Shown: piece by piece, positions 58,664-64,000 of the stretch
Position numbering within the stretch: position 1 is the stretch's first letter
Layout of the letters: each line of letters begins with the position of its first letter
Source: Saxibacter everestensis
GTDB taxonomy: Bacteria > Actinomycetota > Actinomycetes > Actinomycetales > Brevibacteriaceae
Direction: 5' to 3'
Assembly (NCBI RefSeq): GCF_025787225.1
Contig: NZ_CP090958.1
Coordinates: forward strand, 2,590,550 to 2,654,549
DNA: 64,000 nucleotides
The notes under the pieces: generated by a model
The model's input: the letters and a program-made list of their open reading frames with translations, nothing else
Database searches by the model: none
Told to the model about the DNA's origin: nothing
Translations under genes and position numbers: made by a program

Positions 58664-59215
58664 ATGAGCACCGGCGTGCTGAATGAATTCACCCGTCGTG
58701 GTTTCAATACCACCGAAGAAGAGCTCGCTGCGGTCATTTCGTCCACTTTGGATCACTACGCCGCTCCCGGGTCAGCCATGCTGACTGAGCGCGAGAATAA
58801 CTTTCTGGACGTCGGTGGCCTGCCGTCTGCTGATGGAGACGTCAACGTCGTGGCGACGGTCGTGACCTCCTCGACTCGGATCATCTCCGAGTCCTACACG
58901 GCCGATCGGGTCGCCGAGCTCCTTGACGTCGACATCAGCCGAGTGCGGCATCGCGCCGCGGCCGGGTCGCTATACCAGATCTCCTTGGGCCGGCGCCGCT
59001 ACTTCCCGCGCTGGCAGTTCCAGGCCGGCGCCGTATTGCCAGGTTTAAGCGCCGTCTTGGCCGCGGCTCCGGACCCGGTGCATCCGCTGAGTCTGAGCGC
59101 ATTCATGACCGCTCCCAATCCCGACCTGGAAAATATGTCCCCGGCGAACTGGCTCGTCACCGGAGGGTCCGTCGAGCGGGTCGCTTTCGAGATCCGAGGC
59201 TTGGCTGCGTGGTGA
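58664..59215 (+). CDS. Xre-type antitoxin of a RES toxin-antitoxin pair
   Basis: 183 residues from ATG 58664, with AGAGGGGG upstream. The central part has a helix-turn-helix-like segment (SYTADRVAELLDVDISRVRH, then SLYQISLGRRRYFPRWQF). The C-terminal toxin-binding domain reads LSLSAFMTAPNPDLENMSPA followed by NWLVTGGSVERVAFEIRGLA. This is the antitoxin_Xre/MbcA-like C-domain found next to RES toxins. It likely represses its own operon. The stop overlaps the toxin start (GTGA). Confidence 0.85.
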   Translation: MSTGVLNEFTRRGFNTTEEELAAVISSTLDHYAAPGSAMLTERENNFLDVGGLPSADGDVNVVATVVTSSTRIISESYTADRVAELLDVDISRVRHRAAAGSLYQISLGRRRYFPRWQFQAGAVLPGLSAVLAAAPDPVHPLSLSAFMTAPNPDLENMSPANWLVTGGSVERVAFEIRGLAAW

Positions 59216-59829
59216 AGCTGCCGCGCGAACCGCGCGTTCCGCTCAGCCATGAACCAGCTGACCTGATCACCCTCGGCACCGACACGCTGCTGTGGAGGCT
59301 GCACGCCACCACCGGCACATACACGCTGCCGTGGGACCGACTGCGCTTCTACGGCCCCACTCCGTCCCGGTTCGACCCGCAACTCGAGCCGCCAGGACCG
59401 AGCGAACGCGGGGTAACCTACGCCAGCACCGAGATTGTCACCGTCCTGGCCGAGGCATTCCAGGCGACGCGGGCCATCGACGCCGTAACCGCTGGACCGC
59501 ACCTGACCGGGTGGTCGCCCGCCCGATCGCTGACCCTGCTGGACCTAACCGGCGACTGGCCGCTACGCCACGGCGCCTCTCAGGCCCTCACCAGCGGCAT
59601 CAAGTCATCATGCCGGGCGTGGGCCCGGGCCATCTACGACGCATTCCCCGAGATAGACGGACTGTGGTCACGCTCGTCGCTCCGGGACGGGACCGTCGTG
59701 GCGCTCTGGACCCCGGCGGCCGACTCCTTTCCGGCCGCGCCGACGTTTTCCCGGCCACTATCTGCTCCCGGACTCCGGGAGCGGATCTGGGCGTGCGCGA
59801 AGACGATCGGTTACGACGTTCTCGCCTGA
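59209..59829 (+). CDS. RES-domain toxin, NAD+ phosphorylase
   Basis: 206 residues from GTG 59209 (GTG 59212 also possible; it overlaps the antitoxin stop as GTGA). RES family: LLWRLHATTGTYTLPWDRLR, FYGPTPSRFDP, and VTYASTEIVTVLAEAFQATR, which hold the conserved Arg, Tyr and Glu. Characterised RES toxins (MbcT and related) degrade NAD+ by phosphorolysis. Toxicity and activity here are inferred from the family and from its position after the antitoxin. Confidence 0.85.
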   Translation: MVKLPREPRVPLSHEPADLITLGTDTLLWRLHATTGTYTLPWDRLRFYGPTPSRFDPQLEPPGPSERGVTYASTEIVTVLAEAFQATRAIDAVTAGPHLTGWSPARSLTLLDLTGDWPLRHGASQALTSGIKSSCRAWARAIYDAFPEIDGLWSRSSLRDGTVVALWTPAADSFPAAPTFSRPLSAPGLRERIWACAKTIGYDVLA

Positions 59830-59871
59830 GGCTATGGGCCGAACTGCTGCCCTGGCCGCGAGGACCGCGTG

Positions 59872-60918
59872 TCAGCCGGCCGCAAGAACTGCGTGGCAGC
59901 GCCGCAGCCTCTCCAGCCACCAACGCTGCCGATCGGGAGCTGCCGCAAACCGTTCCAGCAGGTCCTCTTTGACGCCAAGCTCCCCGACCGGAAGGGCGCC
60001 ATTCCGCACCACAAGCGAGGGGTCCGCAACATCGCCATCGAGCAGACTCACCGTACCCAGGCCACAGGCGTAATCCAGGTGCGGCAGCGCCGCGGCGAGC
60101 GCGATACCGGCCCTGATGCCGACGGAGGTGTCCAACGCCGATGAAACCACCGCGGGCAGCCCGCATTCCTCAGCGATTCGCAACGCATTGCGCACCCCGC
60201 CAAGCGGGGCGACCTTGATGATCACGATGTCGGCGGCCTCGAGTTCGGCGACCCTGAGCGGGTCATCTGCCTTGCGGATCGACTCATCGGCGGCAATCGG
60301 GAGATCGATCCCTCGTCTGACCAGTTCCCGGCGAACCCGGGCCAGCTCATCAACCGGCATAACCGGTTGCTCGGCGTATTCCAACCGATACGGCGCGAGC
60401 GCCACCAGGGCCTCGATCGCCTGGTCCATGTTCCAACCGCCGTTGGCGTCGACCCGCACCCCTGCGTCATCGCCGAGCACCTCACGAACCGCGGCAACCC
60501 GGTTCACGTCGTCCGACAGCCGCTGCCCACGCTCCGCGACCTTGACCTTGGCCGTCCGCGCACCGGGAAACCGGGCCAGGACCGCCGGCACCTGGTGCGC
60601 CGGGACCGCGGGCACTGTTGCGTTCACCGGAATGCTCTGCCGAAGCGGAACCGGCCAGCCGTGCCAGGATGCCTCGACCGCGGCGGAAAGCCAGCGGGAA
60701 GACTCGGCATCGTCGTACTCCAGGAACGGCGCGAACTCGCCCCAGCCGGCGGGCCCGCGGATCAGCAGTGCCTCCCGTTCGGTGATTCCCCGAAACCGCA
60801 TCCGCAGCGGCACGCTGACCACCGCGGCCGACGCTGCCAGTTCCTCGGCGGAGGGCAGGACGAAATCCTGCGAGCCTGCCATGGCCCCGCTGCGACTCGA
60901 TGGCGTGGGATTCGACAT
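59872..60918 (-). CDS. menC: o-Succinylbenzoate synthase
   Basis: Dehydrates SHCHC to o-succinylbenzoate. 348 residues from ATG 60918; ATG 60882 would give 336 and cannot be excluded, and neither has a clear ribosome-binding site. Actinobacterial OSBS group: MRFRGITEREALLIRGPAGW, GEFAPFLEYDD, AKVKVAE (catalytic Lys), DANGGWNMDQAIEAL, EYAEQPV, AADESI and VIIKVAPLGG (second Lys). Divergent from menB, with the gap inside the overlap region. It is a different subfamily from the NSAR-like gene at 51882. Confidence 0.92.
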   Translation of the reverse strand: MSNPTPSSRSGAMAGSQDFVLPSAEELAASAAVVSVPLRMRFRGITEREALLIRGPAGWGEFAPFLEYDDAESSRWLSAAVEASWHGWPVPLRQSIPVNATVPAVPAHQVPAVLARFPGARTAKVKVAERGQRLSDDVNRVAAVREVLGDDAGVRVDANGGWNMDQAIEALVALAPYRLEYAEQPVMPVDELARVRRELVRRGIDLPIAADESIRKADDPLRVAELEAADIVIIKVAPLGGVRNALRIAEECGLPAVVSSALDTSVGIRAGIALAAALPHLDYACGLGTVSLLDGDVADPSLVVRNGALPVGELGVKEDLLERFAAAPDRQRWWLERLRRCHAVLAAG

Positions 60919-60932
60919 GTCGTACAACACCT

Positions 60933-60938
60933 TATCCT
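60933..60938 (+). promoter_or_regulatory. Possible leaderless menB promoter
   Basis: TATCCT ends 8 bp before the menB ATG (60947), the distance expected of a -10 box when transcription starts at the start codon. No ribosome-binding site precedes menB, which fits a leaderless message. Confidence 0.4.
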
Positions 60939-60946
60939 TGGTTGTT

Positions 60947-61897
60947 ATGACAGCTGCCGATCGACCAGAGCGAGTATCCGAAATCTTCGATCCGGAGCGC
61001 TGGCGCGATGTACGCGGTTTCGACTTTACGGACATCACCTACCACCGGGCGGTCGAACGGCGTCCAGACGGTTCGTCTGCAGACCTCGGCACAGTTCGGA
61101 TCGCGTTCAACCGGCCGGAAATACGCAATGCCTTCCGGCCGCACACCGTTGACGAGCTGTACCGGGCGCTCGACCACGCCAGGCAGACCTCCGACGTCGG
61201 CGTCGTGCTGCTCACCGGCAATGGGCCGAGCGACCGCGATGGCGGTTGGGCGTTCTGTTCGGGCGGCGATCAGAGGATCCGCGGCCGTTCGGGTTACCAG
61301 TACGCCAATGGTGAGACAGCCGAAACCGTCGACCCAGCCCGAGCCGGCCGGCTGCACATTCTGGAAGTTCAGCGCCTGATCCGCACTATGCCGAAGATCG
61401 TGATTGCGGTCGTCTCCGGCTGGGCTGCCGGCGGCGGGCACAGCCTGCACGTCGTGTGTGACCTGACGATCGCCAGCCGCGAACATGGAAAGTTCAAACA
61501 GACCGATGCCGATGTCGGCTCGTTCGACGCCGGCTACGGCTCGGCGTACCTGGCAAAGATGGTGGGGCAGAAGTTCGCCCGGGAGATCTTCTTTCTCGGC
61601 CGCACCTACGATGCCGACACGATGCACCGGATGGGAGCCGTGAATGAGGTCGCGCAGCACGCAGAGCTGGAAGCAGTCGCCTGCGAATGGGCCGCCGAGA
61701 TCAACGGCAAGTCACCCACCGCCCAACGGATGCTCAAGTTCGCCTTCAACCTGACCGACGACGGCATGATGGGCCAGCAGGTTTTCGCCGGAGAGGCTAC
61801 CCGGCTGGCCTACATGACCGACGAGGCCGTTGAGGGCCGTGACTCATTCCTGCAGAAACGCGATCCCGACTGGTCGAGTTTCCCCTGGTACTACTGA
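60947..61897 (+). CDS. menB: 1,4-Dihydroxy-2-naphthoyl-CoA synthase
   Basis: 316 residues from ATG 60947. Crotonase fold closing the naphthoquinone ring: GTVRIAFNRPEIRNAFRPHT, GGWAFCSGGDQRIRG with the oxyanion-hole glycines, VVSGWAAGGGHSLHVVCDLT and VGSFDAGYGSAYLAKMVGQK, ending DWSSFPWYY. The C-terminal Tyr and the Asp of SFDAGYG are conserved MenB residues. First gene of menB-menE-menA; no ribosome-binding site is visible, so it may be leaderless. Confidence 0.95.
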   Translation: MTAADRPERVSEIFDPERWRDVRGFDFTDITYHRAVERRPDGSSADLGTVRIAFNRPEIRNAFRPHTVDELYRALDHARQTSDVGVVLLTGNGPSDRDGGWAFCSGGDQRIRGRSGYQYANGETAETVDPARAGRLHILEVQRLIRTMPKIVIAVVSGWAAGGGHSLHVVCDLTIASREHGKFKQTDADVGSFDAGYGSAYLAKMVGQKFAREIFFLGRTYDADTMHRMGAVNEVAQHAELEAVACEWAAEINGKSPTAQRMLKFAFNLTDDGMMGQQVFAGEATRLAYMTDEAVEGRDSFLQKRDPDWSSFPWYY

Positions 61898-61901
61898 TCC
61901 A

Positions 61902-63125
61902 ATGCGTGTACTGACCATAAACCCCAACGCGATTTCCGATCCGCTCGATCTGCTCGACCCCCTCTCCGAGGCACTCGACGGCAGCGGCCCGGCGGTGGAG
62001 ATTCAGCCCGCCGGGAGCGCAATCTCCGACAGCCCCTACGTCGATGTCCTACCCGAAGACACCGCACTGATCGTGCCGACATCCGGTTCGACCGGCGCAG
62101 CGAAAAAGGTGGTGCTGTCCCGGCGAGCGCTGATCGCCTCGGGCCGGGCGACGGCCGTCAGACTGGACGGCCCGGGCCATTGGCTCTTACCACTGTCCGT
62201 GGCGCATATCGCCGGCCTCCAGGTGCTGATCCGCTCGGTACTGGCAGGCACCTCGCCGACCACGCTGGACACATCGATTCCGTTTGACGCCGAGGGATTC
62301 GCGGAGGCGGTAGCCAGGATGCCGGCTGCGCCGACGCCGCGCTACACCTCACTGGTGCCGACCCAGCTGGCCCGGTTGCTGCACGAAACGGACTCAGGCT
62401 GCTCTGCCGCCATCCGCGCTGCCCGGTCGTTCGAGGCGATCCTGGTCGGCGGCGCAGCACTGTCGCCACGCCTCGCGGAGGAAGCGGCCGCCGCCGGGTT
62501 GCGGCTGGTGACCACTTATGGGATGAGCGAGACCTGCGGCGGTTGCGTCTACGACGGCGTGCCGCTGGACGGCGTGCAGGCACGTACCGACGCTGCCGGG
62601 CGGCTCTCCCTCGGCGGGGAGGTCGTCGCCTCCGGTTACCTGCTCGCCGACGCTAACGGCTCGGCAGGGGTTTCCAGCGCCGAAGGAGCCCGACTCGGTC
62701 AGCAGAGCTTCAGCACCGACCGGGCCGGCACCCGATGGTTTTCCACCAGCGACATGGGCACTGTGCACGACAGCCGGGTCACCGTGCAGGGTCGGGCGGA
62801 CGACGTCATCATCTCCGGCGGGATCAATGTCGCGCCGGCTGCGGTTGAGGACGTGATCGGTTCGATGCCCGGAGTAGCCGAGGTGCTGGTTACCAGCGTG
62901 CCGGACGACGAGTGGGGCCAGAAGGTCGTCGCGCTGCTGTGCACCGATTCACATCTGCCACCGATCTCACTGGCAGCTGTGCGCGATAGGGTCGGGCAGA
63001 CACTCGGTCGAGCCTCCGCTCCGCGGGAAATCATCACCGTACCGGCCATCCCATTGCGCGGCCTCGGTAAGCCCGACCGGGTCGCCGCCCGTGATCTCGC
63101 AGTCGACTACCTGCGGGTACGATAG
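61902..63125 (+). CDS. menE: o-Succinylbenzoate-CoA ligase
   Basis: 407 residues from ATG 61902, 4 bp after the menB stop. ANL-superfamily adenylate-forming enzyme, shorter than most (many MenE are 450-490 residues) and lacking much of the N-terminal region. Motifs VPTSGSTGAAKKVVLSRRAL (A3), TTYGMSETCGG (A5), RWFSTSDMGTV (A7) and the C-terminal GRADDVIISGGINVAPAAVE with the LGKPDR lysine are present. Short MenE forms are usual in actinobacteria. Confidence 0.93.
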   Translation: MRVLTINPNAISDPLDLLDPLSEALDGSGPAVEIQPAGSAISDSPYVDVLPEDTALIVPTSGSTGAAKKVVLSRRALIASGRATAVRLDGPGHWLLPLSVAHIAGLQVLIRSVLAGTSPTTLDTSIPFDAEGFAEAVARMPAAPTPRYTSLVPTQLARLLHETDSGCSAAIRAARSFEAILVGGAALSPRLAEEAAAAGLRLVTTYGMSETCGGCVYDGVPLDGVQARTDAAGRLSLGGEVVASGYLLADANGSAGVSSAEGARLGQQSFSTDRAGTRWFSTSDMGTVHDSRVTVQGRADDVIISGGINVAPAAVEDVIGSMPGVAEVLVTSVPDDEWGQKVVALLCTDSHLPPISLAAVRDRVGQTLGRASAPREIITVPAIPLRGLGKPDRVAARDLAVDYLRVR

Positions 63126-63181
63126 ATCGGCGGTCCACCTAGTCCAGGTACGCCACAACCCGTCACATGAAGGAACACCGT

Positions 63182-64000
63182 ATGGCCACCGCAGCTCAGT
63201 GGGTCGAAGGTGCACGCCTGAGAACACTGCCTCTTGCCGTTGCACCGGTCCTTATCGGCACCGGCGCAGCGATCGCCGAGGTCGGCGGACTGACAGATCA
63301 GTTCATTGGCTCAGTGGACGGCAGCGTCGCTCCCGGCAACAGCCTGTCTGTAGCAGCCTGGGTGCTGCATTTCGTGCTTGCACTCATCGTCGCCCTCGCA
63401 CTTCAGATCGGCACGAACTTCGCCAACGACTACTCCGACGGCGTGCGCGGCACTGACGACGTGCGGGTCGGCCCGCAGCGACTGACCGCGTCCGGCGTTG
63501 CCGCGCCATCCAGTGTGAAAAGGGCTGCATTCGCCAGCTTCGGTGTCGCCGGAATAGCCGGAATCACCCTCGTGCTCGTCTCACAAAGCTGGTGGTTCGT
63601 TCCGGTGGGTGTTCTGTGCGTGCTGGCCGCCTGGTATTACACCGGTGGCAAACACCCTTACGGTTATCTCGGCCTCGGCGAAGTCTTCGTCTTCATCTTC
63701 TTCGGGCTGGTCGCCACCCTGGGCACCACCTACACGCAGATCCACTCCCTATCGCCAAGTGCATGGGGAGGCGCCGTCGGCATCGGCCTGATCTCGTGTT
63801 CGCTGCTGATGGCCAACAACCTTCGCGACATCCCGACCGACCGTGAGGCAGGAAAAATCACCCTGGCGGTGCGGCTCGGCGAATCCCGGGCCCGGGTCGC
63901 CTACATGGCCGGCATGCTGCTGCCGTTTCTCTTGCTGCTGATCCCAATCCTGACCGGGCACCCGGCCGCGGTGCTTGCGCTACTGGCCCTGGTTATCGCC
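63182..64000 (+). CDS. menA: 1,4-Dihydroxy-2-naphthoate polyprenyltransferase, partial
   Basis: Membrane UbiA-family enzyme that attaches the prenyl tail to DHNA. The first 273 residues are in the window; the C-terminus runs off the right edge. ATG 63182 gives MATAAQWVEGARLRTLPLAV. The first aspartate motif is NFANDYSDGVRGTDD, and the second is NNLRDIPTDREAGK. Hydrophobic helices alternate with these loops. Last gene of menB-menE-menA in view. Confidence 0.94.
   Translation, partial: MATAAQWVEGARLRTLPLAVAPVLIGTGAAIAEVGGLTDQFIGSVDGSVAPGNSLSVAAWVLHFVLALIVALALQIGTNFANDYSDGVRGTDDVRVGPQRLTASGVAAPSSVKRAAFASFGVAGIAGITLVLVSQSWWFVPVGVLCVLAAWYYTGGKHPYGYLGLGEVFVFIFFGLVATLGTTYTQIHSLSPSAWGGAVGIGLISCSLLMANNLRDIPTDREAGKITLAVRLGESRARVAYMAGMLLPFLLLLIPILTGHPAAVLALLALVIA

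Overview
The window is GC-rich actinobacterial chromosome, most likely from the Micrococcales (a Brevibacterium-like lineage would fit, but this was not tested). The evidence is the gene order of the rpl/rpo/str ribosomal clusters, actinobacterial-type EF-G, RpoB and RpoC, a mycobacterial LpqY-like lipoprotein, MaoC-type hydratases beside murB, a DUF1707 protein, menaquinone instead of ubiquinone genes, and many GTG/TTG starts. No phage, insertion sequence, integrase or CRISPR array is visible.

Layout. 1-1 kb: a sugar-binding lipoprotein cut by the window edge. 1.2-5.6 kb: the str operon rpsL-rpsG-fusA-tuf (minus). 6.3-11.2 kb: an accessory island with a DUF1707 protein, an amino-acid permease, 6-phosphofructokinase and an AbiEi/DUF559 gene bracketed by two copies of one palindromic repeat. 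11.2-18.7 kb: rpoC and rpoB. 18.9-22.2 kb: a translationally coupled three-gene operon of unknown membrane proteins, sitting between rplL and rpoB. 22.4-29.4 kb: rplL-rplJ with an attenuator-like leader, a DUF559 remnant with its own palindrome, a GNAT protein, a DedA protein, rplA-rplK with an 86-bp tandem duplication between them, nusG, secE and tRNA-Trp.

29.6-39.3 kb: housekeeping genes: metallophosphoesterase, adenosine deaminase, murB with two MaoC proteins, tRNA-Met, tRNA-Thr, glycerophosphodiesterase, fatty-acid desaturase, tRNA-Tyr, YajQ and ferredoxin-NADP reductase. 39.5-45 kb: RarD-type permease, polyprenyl diphosphate synthase, menJ, menG and menF. 45-49 kb: a MarR/EmrB-type efflux pair and a second MFS exporter. 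49-53 kb: an M20 peptidase divergent from a GNAT / SIS-domain / NSAR-like operon, which together look like a pathway inverting D-amino acids to L-amino acids through N-succinyl intermediates. 53-64 kb: menD, two VOC proteins (one fused to a pterin carbinolamine dehydratase domain), an F420-type oxidoreductase, an NmrA-like protein, a stand-alone Clp-N protein, a RES/Xre toxin-antitoxin pair, and menC, menB, menE and menA (cut by the right edge).

How the genes work together. The window holds most of classical menaquinone synthesis: MenF, MenD, MenC, MenE, MenB, the prenyl tail synthase, MenA, MenG and the tail-saturating MenJ. MenH and the DHNA-CoA thioesterase are not seen. The two enolase-superfamily genes (NSAR-like at 51.9 kb and menC at 59.9 kb) are best read as separate functions, because menC sits with menB and menE while the other sits with an acyltransferase and an M20 hydrolase.

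The strongest candidates for something new are (i) the DUF559 cassette with paired palindromes and its decayed sibling, (ii) the three-gene zinc-motif membrane operon inside the rplJL-rpoBC region, (iii) the SIS-containing NSAR operon, and (iv) several short tandem repeats that each touch or abut the stop codon of a gene.
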